This document shows positions 7,644-13,964 of a stretch of 16,822 nt of DNA, piece after piece. The DNA lies in the NCBI GenBank assembly GCA_004292705.1, contig RDXA01000406.1, positions 1 through 16,822 of the forward strand. Reading direction: 5' to 3'. The position numbers were made by a program, and so were the translations under genes. The stretch's first letter is position 1, and each line of letters begins with the position of its first letter. This DNA comes from Sphingomonadales bacterium. Its GTDB lineage: Bacteria > Pseudomonadota > Alphaproteobacteria > Sphingomonadales > Sphingomonadaceae. A model generated the notes under the pieces. The model saw only the letters and a program-made list of their open reading frames with translations, had not been told where the DNA came from and searched no databases.

Positions 7644-8735
7644 TCAAGCCCCCACCCCCGACCCCTCCCCGTTGGGGAGGGGAGATTCAGCGCTCAACTG
7701 CATTAGCGCCCACTCAGCCGCCTCTGCCACCACCGGATCGGGATCGGCGGTCAACCCCTTAACCTGCGGGATCAGCGCCGCGTTGCCGCTATTGCCCGCC
7801 GCATAGAGGCAATTCCTCACGAAGCGATCCCGCCCGATCCGCTTGATCGGCGAGCCCGAGAACAGCGACCGGAACCCCGCATCGTCCAGCGCCAGCAGCT
7901 CGCCGAGACGCGGGGCGACCAGTTCGGCGCGGGGGAGGAATTCGCGGATCGCCTGCGCCGCGTGCGCGAACTTGTTCCAGGGGCACACCGCAAGGCAATC
8001 GTCGCAGCCATAGATGCGGTTGCCCAGCGGCTCGCGGAATGGCTCCGGCACCGCACCCTTGTGCTCGATGGTGAGGTAGGAAATGCAGCGCCGCGCATCG
8101 AGGCGATAGGGCGCGGGGAAGGCGTTGGTAGGGCAGGCATCGAGACAGGCGCGGCAGCTTCCGCACTGGTCGCGGTGCGGCTCGGAAGGGGCCAGATCGA
8201 GGGTGGTGTAGATCGCCCCGAGAAACAGCCAGCTGCCGTGGGTCGGGCTGACGAGATTGGTGTGCTTGCCCTGCCAGCCGATCCCGGCTGCTTCGCCCAG
8301 CGGCTTTTCCATAACGGGGGCGGTGTCGACGAAGACTTTCACCTGCGCCTCCGGCACCGCCTCCACCAACCATCGGGCAAGGGCCTTCAGCCGTTTCTTC
8401 ACCACATCGTGATAGTCCTTGCCCTGCGCATAGACCGAAATGCGGGCATGGGTGTCCGACCGCTCCAGCGCCATCGGATCATGCGCCGGGGCATAGCTCA
8501 TGCCGAGCGCGATCACGCTCTTCGCCTCGGGCCACAGGCCCTTGGGCGAACGGCGATGGTCGAGGCGGGTGGCCATCCACTCCATCGACCCGTGGTGCCC
8601 CTCCCCAAGCCATTGCTCCAGCCGGGCACTGCGCAAAGGATCCTCGCCCGCGCCGGCAAATCCGCACACCGCAAAGCCGAGAGCTTGCGCTTCTCCGGCA
8701 ATGCGGTTTGCAAGACTTGCGCGGCTGTTAACCAT
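7644..8735 (-). CDS. queG: Epoxyqueuosine reductase QueG
   Basis: QueG (363 residues) performs the last step of queuosine synthesis, reducing epoxyqueuosine to queuosine at the wobble base of GUN-anticodon tRNAs. It uses cobalamin and two [4Fe-4S] clusters in the cytosol. Diagnostic stretches are the region with the catalytic acid D137 in VDTAPVMEK (136-144), GIGWQGKHTNLVSP (151-164), the first ferredoxin-type cluster CGSCRACLDACP (191-202), RRCISYLTIEHKG with C217 (215-227), and CDDCLAVCPWN (244-254). A HEAT-like C-terminal segment follows (RNCLYAAGNSGNAALIP). ATG 8735 has a GGAG about 13 bases upstream. Residues 352-363 (PLPNGEGSGVGA) are read from palindromic repeat unit B and are probably not part of the ancestral protein. 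The gene is divergent from the ABC operon and convergent with the reductase gene. Confidence 0.96.
   Translation of the reverse strand: MVNSRASLANRIAGEAQALGFAVCGFAGAGEDPLRSARLEQWLGEGHHGSMEWMATRLDHRRSPKGLWPEAKSVIALGMSYAPAHDPMALERSDTHARISVYAQGKDYHDVVKKRLKALARWLVEAVPEAQVKVFVDTAPVMEKPLGEAAGIGWQGKHTNLVSPTHGSWLFLGAIYTTLDLAPSEPHRDQCGSCRACLDACPTNAFPAPYRLDARRCISYLTIEHKGAVPEPFREPLGNRIYGCDDCLAVCPWNKFAHAAQAIREFLPRAELVAPRLGELLALDDAGFRSLFSGSPIKRIGRDRFVRNCLYAAGNSGNAALIPQVKGLTADPDPVVAEAAEWALMQLSAESPLPNGEGSGVGA
7648..7682. repeat. G/C-rich palindromic repeat, unit B, overlapping the queG 3' end
   Basis: A perfect 9-bp inverted repeat, CCCCTCCCC (7662-7670) and GGGGAGGGG (7674-7682), has a three-base centre and a C-rich left tail at 7648-7661. 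On the minus strand it reads like unit A (GGGGAGGGGTCGGGGG versus GGGGAAGGGGTTGGGGG), so the two units are inverted relative to each other. The unit lies inside the coding frame of queG and supplies its last 12 codons. Confidence 0.7.
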
Positions 8736-8781
8736 ATTCGGAGAGGCTCCCGTTTAATCCTGCCCGCTAACCGCGTATCGC
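8728..8781. promoter_or_regulatory. Compact divergent promoter region between queG and the ABC operon
   Basis: Only 46 bases separate the queG start (8735) from the ATPase start (8782). On the plus strand TTTAAT (8753-8758) is a fair -10 box, with TTAACC (8728-8733) as a weak -35 at a long 19-base spacing. On the minus strand the same site reads ATTAAA. The two promoters would have to overlap, which would couple their regulation. The boxes are weak and unproven. Confidence 0.25.
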
Positions 8782-9792
8782 ATGGACATGGCGGTAAGCG
8801 ATCACAATCAGTCGGGCAATCGTGCGGAAGGCTCCATCGCCCTCCCCGCGGACGCCCGCCCCCTCGCCATCGAGGCGCGCGGGCTGGTCAAGAGCTTTGA
8901 CGGCACGCGTGCGGTCGATGGCGTCGACATTTCGGTGCCGGAGGGCGCGATCTACGGCATTCTCGGCCCCAATGGCGCGGGCAAGACCACGACGCTGCGG
9001 ATGCTGCTCGGCATCATCGATCCGGACGAAGGCGTGCGCCGGGTGTTCGGGCACGACCGCCCGCACGATATCGGCCGGTTGATCGGCTACCTGCCCGAAG
9101 AGCGCGGGCTTTACCCTGCGATGAAGTGCATCGAGGCGATTGCCTTCATGGGTGCGCTGCGGGGATTGCCGCTCAAGGAAGGCCGCAAGCGCGCCGCCGA
9201 ACTGCTCGAACGCCACGGGCTCGGCCACGCCGCCGACCGGCAGATTCGCCAGCTCTCCAAGGGCATGGCCCAGACCGTCCAGCTGCTCGGCACGCTGGTG
9301 CACAACCCCCGGCTGGTGGTGCTCGACGAGCCCTTCTCCGGGCTTGATGCGATCAATCAGGGCAAGCTTGAAATGATGATCCGGGCGCTGGCGGAAGATG
9401 GCGTGACGGTGATCTTCTCAACCCACGTCATTCACCATGCTGAACGCCTGTGCGAAGGCGTGGCGATCATTGCCGGGGGCAAGGTGCCCTACGCGGGGAG
9501 CGTCGAGGCGGCGCGGGATCGTATCCCGGCGCAGGTGCGGCTCGAGACCCGGGCGCGGGAAGGCGCTTGGCTTGCCGCGCTCCCCAAGGAGGCCCGCCGC
9601 AATGGCGATTTCTTCCATTTCCCGCTCCCCGAAAGCGGGATCGAGCCACTGCTCAAGGGCCTGATCGAGGGCGAAGCAGGGATCCTCTCGCTCTCCATCG
9701 AGCGTGCCGGGCTGCACGACGCCTTCGTGGCCATCGCGGGCGAGGCTGCCGCGCGCCAGTTGCAGGCCGACACTGAAGGAGACCGCGCATGA
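8782..9792 (+). CDS. ABC transporter ATP-binding protein (NatA/YhaQ-like exporter)
   Basis: This 336-residue ATPase would power an ABC-2-type exporter with the downstream permease. Motifs are Walker A GPNGAGKT (62-69), a signature of the form LSKGM (158-162, replacing LSGGQ), Walker B LVVLDEP (178-184) followed by FSGLDAINQ, and the H-loop histidine H215 in STHVIHH. The C-terminal 90 residues fit the DUF4162-like tail of YhaQ/NatA-type ATPases. Exported substrates in this group include Na+ and other small molecules; the substrate here is unknown. Two in-frame ATGs (8782, 8788) are possible starts and neither has a clear ribosome-binding site. The stop overlaps the permease start (ATGA, 9789-9792), showing an operon. 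The permease partner is frameshifted, so the ATPase may be orphaned. Confidence 0.93.
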   Translation: MDMAVSDHNQSGNRAEGSIALPADARPLAIEARGLVKSFDGTRAVDGVDISVPEGAIYGILGPNGAGKTTTLRMLLGIIDPDEGVRRVFGHDRPHDIGRLIGYLPEERGLYPAMKCIEAIAFMGALRGLPLKEGRKRAAELLERHGLGHAADRQIRQLSKGMAQTVQLLGTLVHNPRLVVLDEPFSGLDAINQGKLEMMIRALAEDGVTVIFSTHVIHHAERLCEGVAIIAGGKVPYAGSVEAARDRIPAQVRLETRAREGAWLAALPKEARRNGDFFHFPLPESGIEPLLKGLIEGEAGILSLSIERAGLHDAFVAIAGEAAARQLQADTEGDRA

Positions 9793-10938
9793 GCGATCTG
9801 ATCCGCCCGCGCCTCTCCGCGCTCGAAGCTGCCTGGGTCATCGCCCGGCGCGACTTTGTCGCGGTGCTGTTCTCCCGCGCCTTCTTGTTCTTCTTGCTCG
9901 GGCCGCTGTTCCCGGTGATCGTCGGCGGACTTGCCGGGAGCATCGGCGGCGAGGTGCAGCGCGAGGCGGTGAGCCTTGAGGTCGGCCTTGCGCTCAATCC
10001 GCAGGACAATGCCGCGATGATCGCCGCGGGCGAGCGATTGTCGACCCAGCTCGGCGGCGCGATGCCCGAACTGCGCACCGTGCCTGAAGCCGCCACCGAC
10101 CCCGCGTTCGATGCCCGCGCCTTCATGGAAGCGCGGCGCGGCAATTACGCCGCGATCCTGACCGGCACCCTCGCAGCGCCGACGCTGGTGGGCACCGAGG
10201 GCCAGGTGCGCCGCTGGCAAGGCCCGATCAGCCTTGTCGCCGCCGGCGCAGATGCTGCTGTTCCTGCTCACCATGCTGCTGGCGGGCATGGTGCTGTCCA
10301 ACCTCGTCGAGGAAAAGGCCAACAAGATCATCGAGATTCTCGCCGCTGCGATCCCGATGGACGCGGTGTTCATGGGCAAGCTTTTCGCCATGTTGGCGGT
10401 GTCGTTTGTCGGTATTGCGGTGTGGGGGCTGGCGGCGTTCGGGCTGTGGGCGGCTGGCGGCGAGGCGATCACGCAGGTTACGGGATTCGATCCGGCGAAC
10501 CTGCCCGCGCCTGCAGTCGGCTGGCCCCTGTTTGTGGCGCTGGGCGTGCTGTACTTCGCCATGGCCTACCTGCTGCTCGGCGCGCTGTTTCTCACCATCG
10601 GTTCGATGGCGACTTCGGTGCGTGAAGTGCAGACCCTGTCGATGCCGGTCACCATGTTGCAACTGATGGTGTTCTTCCTTGCCGCCTACACGATCAAGCA
10701 ACCCGGATCGGGGCTGGAGCTGGCAGCGATTGCCTTCCCGCTGTCCTCGCCTTTCGCAATGCTGGCGCGCGCGGCGATGGAGCCCGAGTTATGGACCCAC
10801 GCGCTCGCGCTCGCCTGGCAAGCGCTCGCGGTGCTGGCGCTGGTCAAGGGCGGCTCGCTTCTGTTCCGCAAGCGCGTGATGAAATCGGGCGGAGCCGGGC
10901 GCGACAAGCGCCGCAAAGGCGCACGGCTGGCCGCATAA
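9789..10938 (+). pseudogene. ABC-2 type permease, reading frame broken (probable pseudogene)
   Basis: Two halves of one NatB/YhaP-like permease lie in different frames. The first half starts at ATG 9789, after AAGGAG at 9776-9781. It reads MSDLIRPRLSALEAAWVIARRDF, a first membrane helix (VLFSRAFLFFLLGPLFPVIVGG), then a periplasmic-type domain up to about GPISLVAAGA (10222-10251). In that frame it then degenerates to Arg/His/Gly-rich residues until 10625. The second half, shifted by +1, becomes sensible at MLLFLLTMLLAGMVLSN (from 10252). It continues through EEKANKIIEILAAAIPM, typical of the family, and several further membrane helices to the stop at 10936-10938. Counted through, about 383 codons are present, shorter than the roughly 400-420 residues I expect for this family. 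A frameshifting deletion of some 100 bases is therefore plausible; a one-base insertion or a sequence error is the alternative. Confidence 0.8.
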
Positions 10939-10962
10939 TCAGTCTCCGATTGCAACCCACTA

Positions 10963-10990
10963 TTGACATGGCTGTAAGTTAGGGCAGACT
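10963..10990 (+). promoter_or_regulatory. Promoter/operator candidate for the P450 gene
   Basis: A perfect -35 box TTGACA (10963-10968) is followed after 16 bases by a poor -10 candidate CAGACT (10985-10990). This is common in high-GC alphaproteobacteria, where -10 boxes are weakly conserved. The box is also the left arm of an imperfect dyad, TTGACA-tggc-TGTAAG (10963-10978), that could bind a TetR-type repressor. GGGAGAG at 11033-11039 is the ribosome-binding site for ATG 11044. The 105-base gap after the ABC permease supports an independent transcript. Confidence 0.4.
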
Positions 10991-11043
10991 GCGACTCGGA
11001 AACGGAGCGGCCCATCCCAGAGGCTGCCCGACGGGAGAGAAAC

Positions 11044-12393
11044 ATGGCCACTATCGCCCCGCCGTCCCCGGTTCAGCGCCCGCAAGTGCGACGTGAGCCT
11101 TCCGCCTACGATGCGCTGAAGGCCCACTTTGCCGCCCATCCCGGGGAACGCCCGACGCATTCGCACCCTTGGGATGTCAGCCGCTCGGATATCTATTTCG
11201 ATGACACCTGGCAGCCGGTCTTCGCCGAAATGCGCAAGGCCGGGCCGTTGCATTACATCCCCGAAAGCCCGTTCGGTCCCTATTGGGCGGTGGTCGGCCA
11301 CAAGGCGATCCAGCATATCGAAGCCCTGCCCGAAGCCTTTTCGTCGAGCTGGGAACATGGCGGGATCACCATCCTCAACCCGCTGACCCAGGAGGAAGCG
11401 GAAGCGGCGGGCCATGCCCCGCGCGAACTGCCGATGTTCATCGCGATGGACCGCCCGCAGCACACCGGCCAGCGCCGCACCGTCGCGCCCAAGTTCACGC
11501 CCTCTGCCGTCACCGATATGGAGGCCGAAATCCGTGCCCGCACCGGCGAACTGCTGGACTCGCTGCCGCGCGGCGAAGTGTTCGACTGGGTCGATACGGT
11601 CTCGATCGAACTCACCACCGGGATGCTGGCAATCCTGTTCGGCTTCCCGTGGGAAGACCGCCGTTTGTTGACGCTGTGGTCCGACTGGGCGGGCGATACC
11701 GAACTCGCCACGGTGCGCGACATGGACGAATTGCGCTGGAGCTTCCTGCAGGAAATGGGGGCCTATTTCCAGTCGCTGTGGATCGAACGCACGATGGACA
11801 AGGAGCCGGGCAATGACCTGATCTCCATGATGCTTCATTCCGAAGCGATGAACCAGATGCGGCCCGAGGAATTCATGGGCAATCTGGTGCTGCTGATCGT
11901 CGGTGGGAACGATACCACCCGCAACACCATGAGCGGCATTATCCATGCCATGGACAAGTTCCCCGATCAGCGAAAGCTGTTCGAGGAGCAGCCCGAACTG
12001 ATCCCCAACGCGGTGCAGGAATGTCTGCGCTATCAGACCCCGCTGGCCCATATGCGCCGCACCTGCACCGAGGATACCGAGGTGTTCGGCCAGACCATCA
12101 AGGCAGGCGACAAGGTGGTGTTGTGGTATCTCTCGGCCAACCGCGACGAGGAAGTGTTCGAAAACCCCGACAAGCTCGACGTGACCCGCGACAACGCCCG
12201 CCGCCATCTCGCTTTCGGTTACGGCATCCACCGCTGTGTCGGTGCGCGTCTGGCCGAATTGCAGCTACGGGTGCTGCTGGAAGAAATGCACAAGCGCCGG
12301 ATGCGGGTGCACGTCGCCGGCGATGTCGAGCGGGTGCGGGCGAACTTCGTCCACGGCTTCCGCAAGCTGGAGGTCGAAGTCACGACCTTTTGA
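11044..12393 (+). CDS. Cytochrome P450, CYP153-like (terminal alkane/fatty-acid hydroxylase)
   Basis: The 449-residue soluble bacterial P450 is intact. It carries the I-helix LLIVGGNDTTRN (283-294, acid D290 and T291), the ExxR motif ECLR (326-329), TPLAHMRRT, GDKVVLWYLSANRDE, and the haem ligand motif FGYGIHRCVG with axial C398. Stretches FGPYWAV, FDWVDTVSIELTT and FPWEDRRLLTLWSDWAG closely resemble the CYP153 family, which hydroxylates the terminal carbon of n-alkanes, fatty acids and similar chains. Compared with CYP153A as I recall it, there is an extra segment of about 8-10 residues around NPLTQEEAEAAGHAPRELP (residues 113-131), near the B-C region that shapes substrate access. CYP153 enzymes need a [2Fe-2S] ferredoxin and a reductase; a reductase-type gene is at 6323 but no ferredoxin is seen. 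Substrate is inferred from family. Confidence 0.93.
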   Translation: MATIAPPSPVQRPQVRREPSAYDALKAHFAAHPGERPTHSHPWDVSRSDIYFDDTWQPVFAEMRKAGPLHYIPESPFGPYWAVVGHKAIQHIEALPEAFSSSWEHGGITILNPLTQEEAEAAGHAPRELPMFIAMDRPQHTGQRRTVAPKFTPSAVTDMEAEIRARTGELLDSLPRGEVFDWVDTVSIELTTGMLAILFGFPWEDRRLLTLWSDWAGDTELATVRDMDELRWSFLQEMGAYFQSLWIERTMDKEPGNDLISMMLHSEAMNQMRPEEFMGNLVLLIVGGNDTTRNTMSGIIHAMDKFPDQRKLFEEQPELIPNAVQECLRYQTPLAHMRRTCTEDTEVFGQTIKAGDKVVLWYLSANRDEEVFENPDKLDVTRDNARRHLAFGYGIHRCVGARLAELQLRVLLEEMHKRRMRVHVAGDVERVRANFVHGFRKLEVEVTTF

Positions 12394-12418
12394 TGCGGGT
12401 GAGCGGAGTCGGAGTGGC

Positions 12419-12461
12419 TTGAAACTTCACGGGCGTTTTCGTCGTATAAGGGGGTAGCCCC
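12419..12461 (+). promoter_or_regulatory. Promoter candidate for msrB
   Basis: TTGAAA (12419-12424, or CTTGAA from 12418, reminiscent of the sigma-32 -35 box) precedes TATAAG (12445-12450). The 20-base spacing is longer than ideal. Directly after it, GGGG-TAG-CCCC (12451-12461) forms a small dyad near the expected transcription start. GGAG at 12471-12474 is the ribosome-binding site for ATG 12484. The spacing makes this a weak call. Confidence 0.3.
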
Positions 12462-12483
12462 TGCACCCACGGAGTTCCGAACG

Positions 12484-12972
12484 ATGCGCCTGCCCTTGCT
12501 CCCCCGTCGCCGCCTGCTGGCCTTGGGCGCAGCCTTGCCCTTTGTCAGCGCCTGTTCTGCCGCACCGGCCGAGGCCAAGACCTTCCCCAAGGGCAAGACC
12601 GAAGCAGAGTGGAAAAAGCGCCTCACCCGCGACCAGTTCTATGTGCTGCGGCAGGCTGGCACCGAACGCGCCTTCACCTCGCCGCTCGACAAGGAAAAGC
12701 GCAAGGGCACGTTCGTGTGCGCGGGCTGCGCGAACCCGCTTTATGCCTCGGCGCACAAGTATGACAGCGGCACCGGCTGGCCGAGCTTCTGGCAGGCGAT
12801 CGACAAGGGCGCGGTCGGCACCTCGACCGATTACCTGATCGGCTATGCCCGCACCGAAGTGCACTGCGCGGATTGCGGCGGACATCTCGGGCATATCTTC
12901 GGGGACGGACCCAAGCCCACTGGCAAGCGCCACTGCATCAATGGCGTGGCGCTGAAATTCGTGCCTGCCTGA
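12484..12972 (+). CDS. msrB: Peptide-methionine (R)-S-oxide reductase MsrB, exported
   Basis: MsrB (162 residues) reduces methionine-R-sulfoxide in oxidised proteins. The core carries two zinc-binding CxxC pairs (C79/C82 and C128/C131), the GTGWPSFW motif of the substrate pocket, GGHLGHIFGDGP (132-143) and the catalytic cysteine C151 in KRHCINGVALKF. An N-terminal leader of about 24 residues (PRRRLLALGAALPFVSAC) has consecutive arginines before a hydrophobic core and ends in a lipobox-like VSAC (C24). The protein is therefore probably exported, possibly by Tat and possibly as a lipoprotein, to protect envelope proteins. ATG 12484 is set by GGAG nine bases upstream. It stands alone after the P450 gene, and its stop abuts the stop of the convergent PilZ gene. 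The catalytic assignment is firm; the export route is inferred. Confidence 0.94.
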   Translation: MRLPLLPRRRLLALGAALPFVSACSAAPAEAKTFPKGKTEAEWKKRLTRDQFYVLRQAGTERAFTSPLDKEKRKGTFVCAGCANPLYASAHKYDSGTGWPSFWQAIDKGAVGTSTDYLIGYARTEVHCADCGGHLGHIFGDGPKPTGKRHCINGVALKFVPA

Positions 12973-12978
12973 TCAGGC
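12967..12978. other. 12-bp perfect palindrome at the junction of two convergent stop codons
   Basis: GCCTGATCAGGC contains the TGA of msrB (12970-12972) and, directly adjacent, the reverse-strand TGA of the PilZ gene (12973-12975). The two genes end back to back with zero intergenic bases, so no separate terminator can lie between the stop codons. Each transcript would run into the other gene unless it is stopped within it. Confidence 0.6.
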
Positions 12979-13614
12979 CTCCAGCAGAGCAGGGGCCTGC
13001 AGCAGCGCTGCAAGCCGCGCAAAATCGCCCAGCGTAAAGGTGTCGTCGAACACCAGACCATATTGGCTGTCCCGCCGCCAGCGCACCTTGGCCCGCACCT
13101 CACGCGGCTTGCCCCCGTGGTCGGGCATCTCCAACCGCAAGGTCTGGTCGATGGCGAGCATGCGGTCGCAGGTGAGGCGTGCCCCCTGCTGCGAGATATT
13201 CTCTACCATCGCGTCGAAGCGGCCCGCCAGCATGTTGATGGTGACAGGAAAGCACAGGCCAAGCCTGAGCCCGCGTTTGGGGTAATCGCTCGATTCGTTG
13301 ACGAGCCTTTCAACCTCGACCGGCTGGGTGAAGGTGAAGCCGGCCTCATTATCGCGCTGCCAGACCCGGGAAATCTCGTAGACCGCGCCCGCGGGCATAT
13401 GCAGCGCGTATTCCTTGCAGCCGGGCAAGGCGTGGAACAGGCGGACGCTGACGCCGGTTCCGGAGACATCGCGGATGACGCAGACGAACTCGCCCTGCGT
13501 CGAGACCAGCTTGGCCGCACGGATCAGCAGCGTGAAGCGCGGTGCGGCGCGTTGTTCGGCACCGGGAACGTCCGGCGTCGGCTTGAGGCGTGCGGTATGC
13601 GTCGCTGTATCCAT
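12973..13614 (-). CDS. Protein with two PilZ domains (putative c-di-GMP receptor)
   Basis: With the ATG at 13614 the protein has 213 residues. The first PilZ domain has RxxxR at R22-R26 and DxSxxG at D49-G54 (DVSGTG), the two c-di-GMP-contacting motifs. The second has KRGLR at 113-117, so lysine replaces the first arginine, and NISQQG (139-144), matching the N variant of the second motif. No catalytic or membrane segment is seen, so it is likely a cytosolic receptor or adaptor; the process it controls is unknown. An upstream in-frame ATG (13686) would add 24 basic, atypical residues with no ribosome-binding site. ATG 13614 has GGGA about 8 bases upstream and starts closer to the domain, so I prefer it. 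The gene lies downstream of tRNA-Leu on the same strand. Confidence 0.85.
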   Translation of the reverse strand: MDTATHTARLKPTPDVPGAEQRAAPRFTLLIRAAKLVSTQGEFVCVIRDVSGTGVSVRLFHALPGCKEYALHMPAGAVYEISRVWQRDNEAGFTFTQPVEVERLVNESSDYPKRGLRLGLCFPVTINMLAGRFDAMVENISQQGARLTCDRMLAIDQTLRLEMPDHGGKPREVRAKVRWRRDSQYGLVFDDTFTLGDFARLAALLQAPALLEA

Positions 13615-13746
13615 GTTTGTCGTCCCAACCCGACAGCCCCTGGTCCTGGCGCTGGCGAGACCCTTTATGGGACGAAACCATCCCACGCTTGCATCAGACG
13701 CTTACGCAGAAGGCGTTAAGGGGATGATAATGCGCGCAAAGGATCG

Positions 13747-13767
13747 CCTGCCGAAACTTGCGGCAGG
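13747..13767 (-). terminator. Hairpin downstream of tRNA-Leu, candidate terminator
   Basis: On the minus strand CCTGCCG and CGGCAGG form a perfect 7-bp stem with a 7-base loop, beginning 13 bases past the tRNA 3' end. The following bases (CGATCCTTTGCG) lack a full T-run, so it is at best a weak intrinsic terminator. It would separate the tRNA transcript from the PilZ gene. Confidence 0.5.
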
Positions 13768-13779
13768 GGGCGCATGGCG

Positions 13780-13861
13780 TACGGGCGGCGGGACTCGAAC
13801 CCGCACGAGCAAAGCTCAGGGGATTTTAAGTCCCCGGCGTCTACCATTCCGCCACGCCCGC
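13780..13861 (-). tRNA. tRNA-Leu (anticodon UAA)
   Basis: The minus strand folds as a class II tRNA. The acceptor arm is GCGGGCG with CGCCCGT (the first pair is a G-U wobble), the D-arm is GCG...CGC with GG in the loop, and the anticodon stem GGGGA/TCCCC encloses loop CTTAAAA (anticodon TAA). There is a long variable arm TGAGC-TTT-GCTC, and the T-arm is GCGGG-TTCGAGT-CCCGC. The long variable arm and anticodon identify leucine. The discriminator is A. The next bases are CGC, so CCA is not encoded and must be added after transcription. It is transcribed divergently from the antiporter gene. Confidence 0.95.
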
Positions 13862-13964
13862 ATGGGTCACGCCCTTGCCACAGATTGCCGGGCAAATGCC
13901 AGACCTTGCCAGTCACGGCGGGAACGTCCATTTCCTCTGGGGCCATTCAAGACAGGGGCGCACC

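Noticed and set aside
7962..8900. A 312-codon plus-strand frame over queG
   Set aside because: It is antisense to QueG cluster motifs and runs into the ATPase start in another frame; no family features are visible.
10234..10938. Second half of the permease as a separate, normal gene starting at TTG 10234
   Set aside because: It lacks a ribosome-binding site and the N-terminal helix and periplasmic part that the first half supplies; a broken single gene explains both halves better.
13615..13686. Upstream in-frame ATG extending the PilZ protein by 24 residues
   Set aside because: The extension is basic and atypical and lacks a ribosome-binding site; the ATG at 13614 is better placed.
13063..13719. 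A 218-codon plus-strand frame over the PilZ gene
   Set aside because: It is the antisense shadow of the PilZ gene, which has clear domain motifs; the plus-strand translation has none.
13780..13861. tRNA-Leu as an integration (att) site
   Set aside because: No integrase, no direct repeat of the tRNA end and no change in gene character on either side were seen.
13875..13964. Upstream start for the antiporter adding 30 residues
   Set aside because: It has no ribosome-binding site and lies just beside the tRNA; ATG 13965 has AGGGG close upstream and begins just before the first membrane segment.
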